A stretch of DNA of 64,000 bases from Halomonas sp. GT (GCF_002082565.1 NZ_CP020562.1:2790001-2854000), one strand, 5' to 3'; positions 17,820 to 27,531 are shown, numbered from the stretch's first letter. A program made the numbers and translations. Notes: generated by a model from the sequence alone, not told the origin.

Positions 17820-18224
17820 TCAATCAGGATCTGTGGTGCGCGGATGCCGTTTGGCATTTTCATGGGTTTCTAAGCCACTTTTAAGCTCATGAGTAAGCGG
17901 ATCATAATTGGGCCTCAGCTCATCCTTAACGGTGCCGCTCCAGAGACGTGAGCCAACAAAATAGCCTGCCCTACCAATAACATGGGCGGCTATCGGTGCC
18001 GTTATTAAAATAAACACAATAATCGCGAACGAGCGCGCAACCACACCAACTTCGGCAAAGTGCATGGCTGAGGCAAGCATAATTAAAATAACGCCAAGCG
18101 CTGCAGCCTTAGTAGTCGCGTGCATTCGGGTCAGTAGATCCGGTAACCTTAGCAAGCCGATGGCAGCAAGCAACATAAAACTCGACCCGACTATCAACAG
18201 CGTGCCTTTGATAAACTCAATCAT
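17820..18224 (-). CDS. mrpG: Mrp Na+/H+ antiporter subunit G
   Basis: Last subunit of the Mrp (Mnh/Pha) antiporter. The 134 residues from 18224 have three hydrophobic helices with the family pattern GLLRLPDLLTRMHATTKAAALGV and the hydrophilic tail typical of proteobacterial PhaG. The start overlaps mrpF by eight bases and has a G-rich ribosome site (GAGGGGGG). It is required with A-F for a functional complex in studied systems. Confidence 0.93.
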   Translation of the reverse strand: MIEFIKGTLLIVGSSFMLLAAIGLLRLPDLLTRMHATTKAAALGVILIMLASAMHFAEVGVVARSFAIIVFILITAPIAAHVIGRAGYFVGSRLWSGTVKDELRPNYDPLTHELKSGLETHENAKRHPRTTDPD

Positions 18225-18486
18225 CTCGCGGCCCCCCTCGTTCCAGAAATCGAGCAAACCCAATGGCTGCTAAAAAACCCATCAGAGCAATCACGATTGC
18301 CGCATCCAGAAAACTTGCCACACCCGATTGAATAGCATACACACCAACTAAGCCCACCACGGTAGTGGAAAACAGCTCAAGTGCAACGACGCGGTCGGGT
18401 AAGCTGGGGCCACGCACGACACGTACGAAGGTCAGTATAAGTGCCAGCCCCATAATTACCTGGCTTATCAGAATAACGGTATCCAT
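18217..18486 (-). CDS. mrpF: Mrp Na+/H+ antiporter subunit F
   Basis: 89-residue membrane subunit with three helices and the MnhF signature RVVRGPSLPDRVVALEL. It overlaps mrpE by one base (TAATG) and mrpG by eight, so translation is coupled through the end of the operon. Confidence 0.94.
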   Translation of the reverse strand: MDTVILISQVIMGLALILTFVRVVRGPSLPDRVVALELFSTTVVGLVGVYAIQSGVASFLDAAIVIALMGFLAAIGFARFLERGGPRDD

Positions 18487-18959
18487 TAACGAAATAGCTC
18501 CAGTGCACGATGTTCCATCTCTTTTAAATTATTTCGAAGCTCTTCTTCATCATCCAAAAACATGGCGTGGATATAGAGCACTTTCCGATCGTCAGAGACA
18601 TCAAGACTTAACGTGCCCGGCGTTAGCGAGATCAAATTAGCCACCATGGTAATTTCCATCTCAGTATGCGCAGAAAGGGGGAAAGCAATAACACCGGGCT
18701 TCATATGCCAGGGTGGTGTCAATATGTCGAAGGCAACCCGAAGGTTCGCCTGCACTAGTTCCTTAATAAAAAAGCCAACAAACCCGATAATCCTCGGCAC
18801 ACGAGCCGGATAGCCTTTTAGTGCATCGACTTGAGGTTCGATTAACAACAACGCTATATAGCCGAAAATCATCCCCACCAGAAGATTAAGCCCGGTAAAA
18901 TCGCCACTTAATAGCACCCAAGCTAAGCCAAGTAAAAGGTTCCAGATCGCACCAGTCAT
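18486..18959 (-). CDS. mrpE: Mrp Na+/H+ antiporter subunit E
   Basis: 157-residue subunit: two to three N-terminal membrane helices, then a cytoplasmic domain with the MnhE motif ANLISLTPGTLSLDVS and a final HAMFLDDEEE segment. ATGA overlap with mrpD. Function within the complex is mainly structural or assembly-related according to work on Bacillus Mrp. Confidence 0.94.
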   Translation of the reverse strand: MTGAIWNLLLGLAWVLLSGDFTGLNLLVGMIFGYIALLLIEPQVDALKGYPARVPRIIGFVGFFIKELVQANLRVAFDILTPPWHMKPGVIAFPLSAHTEMEITMVANLISLTPGTLSLDVSDDRKVLYIHAMFLDDEEELRNNLKEMEHRALELFR

Positions 18960-20557
18960 GGGGAGTCCTCCGTACGGTCACCTATTTGCTCCGCCTGCAA
19001 CTCAATCGGGTCAAGCAATGCAGCTTCAGCGCTTGCAGAGACGCCCATTACAGCCTCAATGTAACCTGATGGGGACATTAACTGATCACCAATTAGGGTC
19101 ATCACCTGCATCATTGGCTCAGCAAAAACACCTATTAATAACGACATCATGGCCAGCACAATGACCGGCGTATACATCATCCATAGGTTTGGTTTTAGTA
19201 ATCGACCGTCATCACCAACGGAGGTTTGGGAGGCAGGTACATTGTTTTCTTCTGGCAAGGCTTTCCAAAATACATCGTTCCAAATTTTCACCATTGAATA
19301 GAGCGTCATGAGCCCGACTGCCAGTGCAAACCCTGTCGCTACATACGCCTCTGCTTCCAGGCCAGCTCGAACTAGCACAAACTTGGCAAAGAAACCTGAT
19401 AGTGGAGGAATGCCCGCCAGCGAAAACGCCGAGATAAAGAACGCCACGGCTAACCAAGGACGCTCTCGATAAAGGCCACCCATTTTTTTAAGCTGATAAG
19501 TACCTTGCAGACGGTGGGTAATGCCACTGATCAGGAACAGGTTCGTTTTAACAACGATGTTATGCACGATGGCGAATACACCACCCGCAATCGCTAGCGG
19601 TGTGTAAAGCGCCAAGCCCAGAATCATGTAACCAATCTGGCTGACTATATGGAATGAAAGAATGCGCCGGAACTCATACTGAGCGGCAGCACCAAGCACG
19701 CCAGTGACCATCGTTAATACAGCGCCCCAAAGCATTATGTCCTGCAGATACCCCATCGTTTGATCGAAAATAAGGGTGAACACACGAAATAATGAGTACA
19801 CCCCCACCTTTGTCAGCAAACCAGCAAACAGTGCCGATACCGCTACTGGCGGCGTGTGATAAGAGGCAGGCAGCCAGAAAAAGAGCGGAAAGGCAGCAGC
19901 TTTAATACCAAATGCCACCATAAACATAACGGCAAGCACCTCGACCATCCCACTATGCTCTGCCTCATCCATACGCAGCGCGATGTCAGCCATGTTTAGC
20001 GTGCCTACCGTGCCATACAGTAGCCCTACAGCTGTTAAAAAAATCACCGAGGCCAGCAAGTTCAACGTGACATATTTGATAGCGCCTTCCATCTGCGCCC
20101 GCTCACCACCCAAAATTAACAGTGCAAAAGACGCCACCAGCATTACTTCAAACCAAACATACAGATTGAAAATGTCGCCGGTTAAAAAGGCTCCCGCCAC
20201 CCCAGCTAACAGCAAATGCATCAGCGGATAGTAGCCAAATTTTTCATGCCCTCGCCCAGTAGTGGCTAACGAATAAACCCCCATTGCCAAACCAATAATG
20301 CCCGTCATTAAAATCATGACGGCACTCAACATATCGGCAATTAGCGTAATACCAAACGGAGCTGGCCAGCTGCCCATCTGCATGGTGATGTAACCATCAG
20401 CTAACACAGCAACAAACAGCCATATACTCACTAGCAATAGCGCCACATTACCCGCTACCGCGATAAAGCGCTGGACGGGACGAGAACGCCAAAAAAGTAA
20501 TGAAAGAGCGCCAGAAAGCAGTGGCAGCAGGACGGGCAATGCAACTTCAGGCCTCAC
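18956..20557 (-). CDS. mrpD: Mrp Na+/H+ antiporter subunit D
   Basis: 533-residue NuoN/NuoL-like proton-translocating subunit with about fourteen helices. The antiporter-like core is evident: [18 protein letters not shown] with the key Glu in TM5, [18 protein letters not shown] with the conserved Lys in TM7/8, and the [15 protein letters not shown] segment. It starts with GTG at 20555-20557, the GTGA overlapping the mrpC stop by four bases. A ~70-residue hydrophilic C-terminus follows the last helices. Confidence 0.96.
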   Translation of the reverse strand: MRPEVALPVLLPLLSGALSLLFWRSRPVQRFIAVAGNVALLLVSIWLFVAVLADGYITMQMGSWPAPFGITLIADMLSAVMILMTGIIGLAMGVYSLATTGRGHEKFGYYPLMHLLLAGVAGAFLTGDIFNLYVWFEVMLVASFALLILGGERAQMEGAIKYVTLNLLASVIFLTAVGLLYGTVGTLNMADIALRMDEAEHSGMVEVLAVMFMVAFGIKAAAFPLFFWLPASYHTPPVAVSALFAGLLTKVGVYSLFRVFTLIFDQTMGYLQDIMLWGAVLTMVTGVLGAAAQYEFRRILSFHIVSQIGYMILGLALYTPLAIAGGVFAIVHNIVVKTNLFLISGITHRLQGTYQLKKMGGLYRERPWLAVAFFISAFSLAGIPPLSGFFAKFVLVRAGLEAEAYVATGFALAVGLMTLYSMVKIWNDVFWKALPEENNVPASQTSVGDDGRLLKPNLWMMYTPVIVLAMMSLLIGVFAEPMMQVMTLIGDQLMSPSGYIEAVMGVSASAEAALLDPIELQAEQIGDRTEDSP

Positions 20558-20901
20558 GTGTCTGTATCCTTCATTTTGTCCAAATCATCTGCCTTTACAA
20601 TTTCGTAGGCACGGCGAATTAACACGACAGCAAATGCCAGCACCCCAAATGCAATGACAATAGCTGTCAATACAACGGCTTGGGGTAATGGGTCTGCTAC
20701 CTCGCCTAATGGCTGTAACATGCCCTCCGGTATTAATGGCGGCGCTCCACGCGTCATACCTGCTGTGGTAAAAATCAGCAAATTGGCAGCGTTCGAAAGC
20801 AGCAGCAGGCCAATCACCAACTTCACAATAGAGCGACGTAACATCATAAAAATAGCGGCGGCGTAGAGTAGCCCTATCGCTAATGCCATTAGCGGTTCCA
20901 T
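20554..20901 (-). CDS. mrpC: Mrp Na+/H+ antiporter subunit C
   Basis: 115-residue NuoK-like subunit with three helices: [16 protein letters not shown] and [21 protein letters not shown] are family-typical. The GGAGG ribosome site is well placed. It lies 18 bp after mrpB and overlaps mrpD by four bases. Confidence 0.95.
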   Translation of the reverse strand: MEPLMALAIGLLYAAAIFMMLRRSIVKLVIGLLLLSNAANLLIFTTAGMTRGAPPLIPEGMLQPLGEVADPLPQAVVLTAIVIAFGVLAFAVVLIRRAYEIVKADDLDKMKDTDT

Positions 20902-20919
20902 ACGGGGCCTCCTGAGTTA

Positions 20920-21351
20920 CTAAGGTTCATCCTTATCCACCTCCATCAGCGCCATCACCATTCCCATCACCGAACCAAGTACCGCAAGATAAACCCCAAC
21001 ATCGAAAATGAGCGGTGTAGACGCTTTAAAATCGATCACGGGGATAGTCCACCACTGAGCAGTTAAAAACGGTTGATCCATAAACCAAGCTGGCACCACC
21101 GAAATCATCCCCAGCAGCAGCCCAACCCCAATTAAGTCGCGTGGATCAACCATACGCAGCACATCTTTGGTGGCACTAACGCCAAAGGCAAACAGGTAAA
21201 GCGTGAAAGCCCCTGCTGCTACTAGCCCAGCAATAAATCCACCACCGGGTTCATCGTGTCCACGCAGCAATAGGAAAATTGAAAACATCAGCTGTAGCGG
21301 CATCAAAAACCGCGCCGCAGTGTTGAGAATAATGGTGCCGGATTTAACCAT
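20920..21351 (-). CDS. mrpB: Mrp Na+/H+ antiporter subunit B
   Basis: 143-residue MnhB subunit with four helices and the signature LRGHDEPGGGFIAGLVAA. I chose the ATG at 21351, seven bases after AAGGAG, so it overlaps the mrpA stop by eight bases. An upstream in-frame start at 21384 would overlap mrpA by 41 bases and lacks a ribosome site. B is a separate gene here, unlike the A-B fusions seen in some alphaproteobacterial pha operons. Confidence 0.94.
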   Translation of the reverse strand: MVKSGTIILNTAARFLMPLQLMFSIFLLLRGHDEPGGGFIAGLVAAGAFTLYLFAFGVSATKDVLRMVDPRDLIGVGLLLGMISVVPAWFMDQPFLTAQWWTIPVIDFKASTPLIFDVGVYLAVLGSVMGMVMALMEVDKDEP

Positions 21352-23692
21352 CGTAGGGCTCCTTAACACTGGCTTTTTCGCCATCTACTGCCTTGCCTTC
21401 ATCTGTGTCGTGACGCAGTTTAAGCATGGCGATAACCCCAATAGCAGCGAGCGCAAGCACAAACATTTCACCTAGCGTGTCGAGGGCGCGATAGTCCACC
21501 AAGATGACATTTACGATGTTGCGACCATAGGCAAGAGGTGCACTATTTTCGATCATATACGCTGAAATCGGCTCAAACTGGTCGATACTCCATGCGGTCA
21601 TAATTAGTAGGAAAATCAGAACCCCCATCGTCGCCGCTACAGCACCATCGCGAATTCGTTCAAGGTTGGTAGATAGATTAGAAAAACGAGGCAACCTGAA
21701 GAGCACCAAAACCAATAAAATAACGGTTAGCGTCTCAACCAGAAGTTGGGTAATGCCTAAATCGGGAGCACTGAAGAGAATAAAAATAAGCGCAATCGAG
21801 AATCCCATGATGCCGACCGACACCACAGCTCCAAGACGTGAACGGGAAATGGTGGCAAACAAAGCCCCCATTACCATGGTGCTAGCGACAATTACCTCAT
21901 GGAAGCGCACGTCCAGCGTTAATGCCAGCTGGGGTGCATGGCGCACAAGTATTGAGTTACCAATCAAAACGATCAGCACCACCAGCATGACGAGAATATA
22001 GTTGCGCATATAACCGTTTTGCAGCAGGCGTGTTTGCCATTCGGAAAAACGCACAATGCTATTCATCAGGCCCTCATAACCTGCTTCAGGGCCATGCCGC
22101 ATTAGCGGTGCCAGCATCGCTAGCTTACAGCGCACAGCATCCCAGCGTTTAAACAGTAAAAAGCCTAGTCCAAGACTGACGATCGACATAATTAGCGCCA
22201 TGTTAATGCCATACCAAAGCGATAATGAAACCGGCAACGACTCGCCCGCCACTGCTGTTGCGGCTGAAGTAAGTAACGCATCGGCCCCTAACATGGCTGG
22301 TGCCAGCCCTAACACAAGTGAACCAAGCGCCAACACCGCGGGCCCAACTAGCATACTAAAAGGCGCTTCATGGGGTGTTTTGGGGGTTTCAATTTGCCGA
22401 CCATAAAAAGGACGGAAGGCGATAATGGCAGCCACCGCAATCGTCAGAATAGCGGCCAGAAAGGCAAATAAGACTAACAACATTTTAAAACGCTCTGCCC
22501 CCAGCGCCGCCTCTAGCATCAACTCTTTACCAATGAAGCCAAATAGCGGCGGCACACCTGCCAGTGACAGTGTCGCGACACAAGCAATCACCGCCGTGAT
22601 TGGCATGGCAGACTTCAATCCGCCCATTGCGGTGACGTCTTTGGTGCCAGTTTCATGGTCCAAAATACCTGCGACCATAAACAGCGCCCCTTTGTACATC
22701 GAATGGGCAAGCAAAAACGTAACAAATGCCGTCATGGCGTACTCAGAACCAATGCCTAAAAGCATGGTTAACGTGCCAAGTGCCATAATGGTGGAATAAG
22801 CCAATAGCTTTTTAATATTGGTGTGATAGATCGCCAAGAAGGCACCTGTCAGCATCGTAGTAGCACCGACAACCGACAATATTCCGACCCACAGCGCTGT
22901 ACCACCCAACTCAGGTTGTAAGCGTGCCAGTAAGTAAATACCCGCTTTGACCATAGTGGCGGAGTGCAAGTATGCCGATACAGGCGTCGGCGCCGCCATG
23001 GCGTTGGGTAACCAAAAATGAAAAGGAAACTGGGCTGATTTTGTAAATGCACCCAGCAGCAAGCAAATGAGCATAGGGGTATAAAGCGAATGCTCACGGA
23101 GATCGCTTTCCATTTGACCAATCTCATAAAACGACCAGCTACCGCTTGCTACTCCCAATAACACCAAGCCTGCCATCAGTGCCAATCCCCCGGCAACTGT
23201 CACAAATAGCCCCTGACGCGCGGATTTTCTTGCCTCCATATCGGTATGGTTAAAGCCAATCAGCAAATAAGAGGTGATGCTGGTTAATTCCCAAAAGACG
23301 AAAAGCGTAAGCAATCCATCGGCAAGCACCAGCCCCAACATAGAGGCCATAAAAGCTACAAGCGCTATATGAAAGCGCGCGATATCGGCATGGCCTTTGA
23401 GATAACCACCTGCATAAATCAACACGAAAGTACCAATAACGGTAATCAGCAGCCCGAATAACAGTGACAGCCCATCAAGCAGAAAGCTCAAGCTGATACC
23501 TAATGACGGCACCCAAGACCACTCCAACAGTAGCGGCCCTTCACTTATAACGGCGGGAGCCTGACTTAATAGCCAAGTAGCCATCAAGGCAGGAAACAGA
23601 GCCAGCACTAGGCTCGTTCGTTCTCCAAACCAGCGGTTGAGCAAAGGCGACGACGCTGCCAGCACAAAGCCCATTAATACAGCGAATTGCAT
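21344..23692 (-). CDS. mrpA: Mrp Na+/H+ antiporter subunit A
   Basis: Largest subunit (782 residues), combining a NuoL-like N-terminal antiporter module with the MrpA-specific C-terminal part (DUF4040/MbhD- and MbhE-like, about 600-760). Seen directly: FWELTSITSYLLIGFNH (TM5 Glu), YLHSATMVKAGIYLLARL (TM7 Lys), HSMYKGALFMVAGILDHETG, and the C-terminal APDLGITQLLVETLTVILLVLVLF helix. Length is normal. It is first in the operon mrpABCDEFG, all coupled or closely spaced. The complex exchanges cytoplasmic Na+ for external H+, giving salt and alkali tolerance. No operator was recognised in the 190-bp upstream gap. Confidence 0.96.
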   Translation of the reverse strand: MQFAVLMGFVLAASSPLLNRWFGERTSLVLALFPALMATWLLSQAPAVISEGPLLLEWSWVPSLGISLSFLLDGLSLLFGLLITVIGTFVLIYAGGYLKGHADIARFHIALVAFMASMLGLVLADGLLTLFVFWELTSITSYLLIGFNHTDMEARKSARQGLFVTVAGGLALMAGLVLLGVASGSWSFYEIGQMESDLREHSLYTPMLICLLLGAFTKSAQFPFHFWLPNAMAAPTPVSAYLHSATMVKAGIYLLARLQPELGGTALWVGILSVVGATTMLTGAFLAIYHTNIKKLLAYSTIMALGTLTMLLGIGSEYAMTAFVTFLLAHSMYKGALFMVAGILDHETGTKDVTAMGGLKSAMPITAVIACVATLSLAGVPPLFGFIGKELMLEAALGAERFKMLLVLFAFLAAILTIAVAAIIAFRPFYGRQIETPKTPHEAPFSMLVGPAVLALGSLVLGLAPAMLGADALLTSAATAVAGESLPVSLSLWYGINMALIMSIVSLGLGFLLFKRWDAVRCKLAMLAPLMRHGPEAGYEGLMNSIVRFSEWQTRLLQNGYMRNYILVMLVVLIVLIGNSILVRHAPQLALTLDVRFHEVIVASTMVMGALFATISRSRLGAVVSVGIMGFSIALIFILFSAPDLGITQLLVETLTVILLVLVLFRLPRFSNLSTNLERIRDGAVAATMGVLIFLLIMTAWSIDQFEPISAYMIENSAPLAYGRNIVNVILVDYRALDTLGEMFVLALAAIGVIAMLKLRHDTDEGKAVDGEKASVKEPYDG

Positions 23693-23835
23693 CCGGTGGT
23701 TTCTCCCTGTAAGAACATGTCAGTTAACCCTAAGGCAGCAGCAACATTGAGCAGCCCTAAGCGTTGAATAAATGTGACTTTTAATGCACAGACCTTATAC
23801 CAAGGTTGGTCAAAATTCTAGAAATCTAGGACCCA

Positions 23836-23872
23836 TAAAAAAAGCCGCCTTAGTTAAGCACCTTGGCGGCTT
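23836..23872 (-). terminator. Rho-independent terminator of hemH
   Basis: AAGCCGCC (23842-23849) pairs with GGCGGCTT (23865-23872); the A-run at 23836-23843 becomes the U-tract on the minus strand. It starts 14 bp after the hemH stop. Confidence 0.85.
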
Positions 23873-23885
23873 AAGACAAAACGCA

Positions 23886-24968
23886 CTATTTGGAAACGGA
23901 AAGCCACCCCGCCAGCTCGTTGTTAACAACCGCTAGCAAAGCATCAATGTGATCGTCTCGATCATTCAAGCAAGGAATATAACTAAACGTCTCGCCTCCT
24001 GCTTCCATAAAACTATCGTGAATCTCTTCTTTAATCTCTTCCAGCGTTTCAACACAATCAGAAGAGAATGCAGGCGACATAATCGCAATGTGCTTGTGCC
24101 CTTGCTTGGCAAGCTCAGCCACATGATCGACAGTTTGCGGGCCTACCCACTTCTCTGGGCCGAACTGAGACTGGAAGGCGGTATCTACCTCCTCTTTGCT
24201 CAGCCCTAGTTTTTCACGCATTAAGCGCGTCGTTTTCTGACATTGACAGTGGTAGGGGTCACCTTCTAATAGGTAACGCTCAGGGACACCGTGGTAGCTA
24301 GCCACCAGTTTCGTCGGACGCGTTTCAAAGCCCTCATAGGCTTCCTGAACAGAATTCGCTAGCGCTTGAATATAGGAAGGGTGCTCAAAATAAGCCGGCA
24401 CCGTACGAATATAGGGCTGCCACTTCATTTTCATCAGCGTACGAAATGCCTGATCATTTGCAGTCGCAGTGGTAGGCGAGCCGTACTGAGGGTAAAGCGG
24501 AAAAAAAACAATCCGCTCACAGCCCTTCTCTTTCATACGATTAAGGACACTTTCCGTCGACGGATTGCCATAGCGCATACAGAAATCAACTTCAATGCTA
24601 TCACCATAGAGTGCTTTCAAACGTGCGGCCATTTTTTCAGTTTGAGCACGCGTCGTCGTCAACAACGGGCTCTCATTTTTCTCGTTGTTCCAAATACTTT
24701 TGTAAGCGTGGCCAGAAGAAAATGGGCGCTTGGTCAAAATAATCAGTTGCAAAAGTGGTTGCCACTTCCAATTGGCATAATCGACAACACGCTTATCAGA
24801 CAAAAACTCATTAAGATAGCGCCGCATAGACCAATAGTCGGTTGCGTCCGGGGTGCCCAAGTTAGCCAACACCACGCCCACTTTTGCAGGGGGAACGGCA
24901 GGATGATCACTTGGCGCATGGGCCAAGCGCCCTTCGCCCGGCTGATCTTTCACAACGCTATCGACCAT
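23886..24968 (-). CDS. hemH: Ferrochelatase
   Basis: Last step of heme synthesis: insertion of Fe2+ into protoporphyrin IX. The 360 residues are of normal length. Seen: VGVVLANLGTPDATDYWSMRRYL, FFPLYPQYGSPTTATA, SYHGVPERYLLEGDPYHCQC with the catalytic His, and MSPAFSSDCVETLEEI with the conserved Glu. A ~25-residue hydrophilic N-terminal extension precedes the core. GGAG lies ten bases before the ATG. It is divergent from the (6-4) photolyase gene with only 112 bp between starts. Protoporphyrin is phototoxic, which makes shared light control plausible but unproven. Confidence 0.96.
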   Translation of the reverse strand: MVDSVVKDQPGEGRLAHAPSDHPAVPPAKVGVVLANLGTPDATDYWSMRRYLNEFLSDKRVVDYANWKWQPLLQLIILTKRPFSSGHAYKSIWNNEKNESPLLTTTRAQTEKMAARLKALYGDSIEVDFCMRYGNPSTESVLNRMKEKGCERIVFFPLYPQYGSPTTATANDQAFRTLMKMKWQPYIRTVPAYFEHPSYIQALANSVQEAYEGFETRPTKLVASYHGVPERYLLEGDPYHCQCQKTTRLMREKLGLSKEEVDTAFQSQFGPEKWVGPQTVDHVAELAKQGHKHIAIMSPAFSSDCVETLEEIKEEIHDSFMEAGGETFSYIPCLNDRDDHIDALLAVVNNELAGWLSVSK

Positions 24969-25039
24969 GTCGCTAACTCCTCAGATACTTTAAATAGTTG
25001 ACAAAATCTTAACACTTTTCGGCAAAGTTGCGGCATAAA

Positions 25040-25067
25040 GTTATACTATCAGCATTATTTGTATAAC
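25040..25067. promoter_or_regulatory. Inverted repeat GTTATAC-N14-GTATAAC, LitR-like operator candidate
   Basis: Perfect 7-base arms at 25040-25046 and 25061-25067, in the 112-bp hemH/photolyase divergent promoter region, 13 bp before the photolyase ATG. Read as TATACT-N12-TGTATA (25042-25065) it matches 11 of 12 defined positions of the class II LitR operator T(G/A)TACA-N12-TGTA(C/T)A that I recall from Pseudomonas putida. A binding protein here would cover the photolyase ribosome site or start region. Confidence 0.5.
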
Positions 25068-25080
25068 TGCGGGCCAACTC

Positions 25081-26661
25081 ATGTCTAAGCCTTTATTGTT
25101 AGTTCTTGGTGATCAGCTTTCGCTTTCATTGGCAACCCTGCGCAATGCGCCGACTGACGCAGTCATTGCGCTTTGCGAAGTCGCCGAAGAAGCGCGTTAT
25201 GTGCCTCATCATATACATAAAATCGGCTTATTCATGGCCGCCATGCGACACTTTGCTCAGGCGCTGCGCGATAAAGGTTATAACGTTCACTACAGCCGCA
25301 TTGATGATGCTGACAATACCCAGTCACTCATCACAGAAGCCGAACGTATTGCCATTCAGTACGGCTGCCATGAAGTGTGCGTAGCAAGACCTGGCGAATG
25401 GCGACTCTGGGATGCTATGCAGCAGCGCCAAGCAGCCACCCTACCCTGGAAAGTGATCGAAGATGATCGCTTTTTCACCTCACCTGATGACTTTGCCAAC
25501 TGGGCTAAAGGACGTAAACAGCTTCGTCTGGAGTATTTCTATCGGGAGCAGCGCAAACGAACTGGGCTACTGATGGAAGGTGATACACCTGCAGAAGGGA
25601 AATGGAACTTTGACCATGACAACCGTGAGCCAATGAAAGCAACGCTCAGCTTTCCATCGCTTCCCACCCACCGTCAAGATGCACTAACCCAGGAAGCGCT
25701 CACTGATGCCAAGCATCATTTTAGCGAACACATGGGGTCTCTGGATAACTTCAACCTCCCCGTTACCCGTCGACAGGCGCTAGTGGATTTAAACCACTTC
25801 CTTGATCATGGACTAGCCGACTTTGGGCGCTACCAAGATGCGATTAGCGATGAAGAGCCGTTCCTTTTTCACTCCAGACTATCGGCGGCACTCAATATCG
25901 GCCTGCTTACACCTCATGAAGTCTGTGAGGCCGCTGAGCAGCGCTATCTAGCAGGTCATGCGCCTATCAATGCAGTCGAAGGATTCATTCGTCAAATACT
26001 GGGTTGGCGAGAGTATGTTCGAGGGCTTTATTGGACACAAATGCCGACTTACAAGCGAGAGAACCGGCTTGGCTTTGAGCGAGAATTGCCAGCATTTTAC
26101 TGGGATGGCAATACCGATATGCGCTGCTTACAGCGCGCTATCCAAATGACTATCGAAAACAGCTACGCTCATCATATTCAGCGCTTGATGGTAACTGGCA
26201 ACTTTGCCCTGCTGTGCGGTGTTAAGCCTGAAGCACTTTGCGACTGGTATCTAGCAGTGTATGCCGACGCCTGCGAATGGGTGGAGCTGCCTAACACTCT
26301 GGGTATGGTGCTGCATGCTGACGGCGGTCTAATGGGCTCCAAACCTTATTGCGCCTCCGGCAAATATATCGACAAGATGTCTGACCATTGCCAGCACTGT
26401 CGCTATTCCCCGAAACAAGTAACTGGTCCAAAAGCGTGCCCATTTAACAGCCTTTACTGGCATTTTCTGGAAACCAACGCTGAACAGCTGAACCGCAACC
26501 CACGCATGAAACTGATCTATGGGTCACTCTCTCGCATGAAAGACGAAAAGCGTGACGCGATGCGTCAGCAGGCTGAACAATTTCTTGCCTCGCTACCCAC
26601 CAGTCCAGGCTACGGCCAGACCTCCCACACACAAGGCTATCTATCAAAGGGTACTCAATGA
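25081..26661 (+). CDS. phrB: Iron-sulfur bacterial cryptochrome / (6-4) photolyase
   Basis: FeS-BCP-class photolyase, 526 residues. The four cluster-binding Cys of the Agrobacterium PhrB enzyme (350, 438, 441, 454) have counterparts at 349, 437, 440 and 453: MRCL and DHCQHCRYSPKQVTGPKAC. The active-site His pair lies in SYAHHIQRLMVTGN (364-365). The N-terminal antenna domain (LLLVLGDQLSL) is of the DUF504-like/photolyase-related type that binds a lumazine. These enzymes repair (6-4) photoproducts with FAD and carry a [4Fe-4S] cluster. The stop overlaps the DCC-protein start by four bases. Normal length; no disruption. Confidence 0.93.
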   Translation: MSKPLLLVLGDQLSLSLATLRNAPTDAVIALCEVAEEARYVPHHIHKIGLFMAAMRHFAQALRDKGYNVHYSRIDDADNTQSLITEAERIAIQYGCHEVCVARPGEWRLWDAMQQRQAATLPWKVIEDDRFFTSPDDFANWAKGRKQLRLEYFYREQRKRTGLLMEGDTPAEGKWNFDHDNREPMKATLSFPSLPTHRQDALTQEALTDAKHHFSEHMGSLDNFNLPVTRRQALVDLNHFLDHGLADFGRYQDAISDEEPFLFHSRLSAALNIGLLTPHEVCEAAEQRYLAGHAPINAVEGFIRQILGWREYVRGLYWTQMPTYKRENRLGFERELPAFYWDGNTDMRCLQRAIQMTIENSYAHHIQRLMVTGNFALLCGVKPEALCDWYLAVYADACEWVELPNTLGMVLHADGGLMGSKPYCASGKYIDKMSDHCQHCRYSPKQVTGPKACPFNSLYWHFLETNAEQLNRNPRMKLIYGSLSRMKDEKRDAMRQQAEQFLASLPTSPGYGQTSHTQGYLSKGTQ

Positions 26662-27056
26662 GCCGTTTCTCTACGCTTCACGCAACGTCACCTGTCACGC
26701 TATATCACGATGGCCACTGTCCTTTTTGTCGCGTGGAAGTCGCGTGGCTTGCAAAGCATCGCCATCAAGAACGTGTCGCTCTAGTGGATATTCAGAGTCG
26801 TGATTTCAATGCAGCCGATGTAGGACGCAGGTTTGACGACATGATGGGGCTACTGCATGTCAAAGATAACCAAGGGAATTGGTATATCGGGATGGATGCC
26901 AGCCGGGCCCTCTATGCAGTACTGGGCTACCGGTGGCTAGTGTGGCTTTCTTGCTTACCAGGCCTGCGAGGAATAATGGATGCAGGCTATCGTTTTTTTG
27001 CCCGTCGCCGTGTGCGGCTAGGACAATGGTGGGAGAAGCGTCACGCTAACAAGTGA
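26658..27056 (+). CDS. DCC-family (DUF393) thiol-disulfide oxidoreductase
   Basis: 132-residue thioredoxin-like protein. The DUF393 signature YHDGHCPFCRVEVAWL sits near the N-terminus (CPFC redox pair), and DASRALYAVLGYRW plus a C-terminal FARRRVRLGQW follow. The family is predicted to be redox active; the substrate is unknown. Translation is coupled to phrB by an ATGA overlap. A DCC protein accompanies photolyase-type genes in many marine bacteria, so a role in the same stress response is a reasonable inference. Confidence 0.88.
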   Translation: MSRFSTLHATSPVTLYHDGHCPFCRVEVAWLAKHRHQERVALVDIQSRDFNAADVGRRFDDMMGLLHVKDNQGNWYIGMDASRALYAVLGYRWLVWLSCLPGLRGIMDAGYRFFARRRVRLGQWWEKRHANK

Positions 27057-27088
27057 GGACGCCATAAGGTACCGAAACGTTTGTAGTG

Positions 27089-27391
27089 TTAAAACACTAA
27101 GGGCATACGTGACGTTAATGGCGAGCTGTAATGAGCATCGCGCCCAATCACTTCATCCTGGGGCACATGCTGCACTAAGTAAGCGCGATGAATCCCTGCG
27201 CGTTTTAGCTCAAGATAAACATCATCTAGCGAGCGGAACAGCATTGGCTTACCACGCTGCGTCAACATATGCCGCTCGCCCTCTACATCTTCAAGCTCTA
27301 CTTGATAAAAACGGCTGCCCGAATGCGTTATAACGCGTATTTCAAAATTGTCGTGACCCGCAACAAATTGCTTCAGTTCTTTTAGTTCCAT
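27089..27391 (-). CDS. Conserved hypothetical, DUF6482-like
   Basis: 100-residue soluble protein beginning MELKELKQFVAGHD, with alternating strands (ITHSGSRFYQVELEDVEGE, MLFRSLDDVYLELKRAG) and ending in a polar tail. I think it belongs to DUF6482, from general resemblance only. GGAGG lies six bases before the ATG, so it is likely expressed. It is convergent with the DCC gene (32-bp gap) and alone on its transcript. No catalytic motif is visible. Confidence 0.6.
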   Translation of the reverse strand: MELKELKQFVAGHDNFEIRVITHSGSRFYQVELEDVEGERHMLTQRGKPMLFRSLDDVYLELKRAGIHRAYLVQHVPQDEVIGRDAHYSSPLTSRMPLVF

Positions 27392-27531
27392 GGTTCCCTC
27401 CTATGATTGTTCATCATCATGGGGCACAGCATGACGATACCCCATGACAATTTTATTACCTTGGCACTAACTGCCTAAGACGGCAACTTCACAAAAGAGT
27501 TCCTGACCAAAACGTCAACTTATTCGTCGAA

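Noticed and set aside
24366..25001. 211-codon open frame on the plus strand
   Set aside because: It lies antisense within hemH; hemH is unmistakable and the frame has no ribosome site or recognisable motif.
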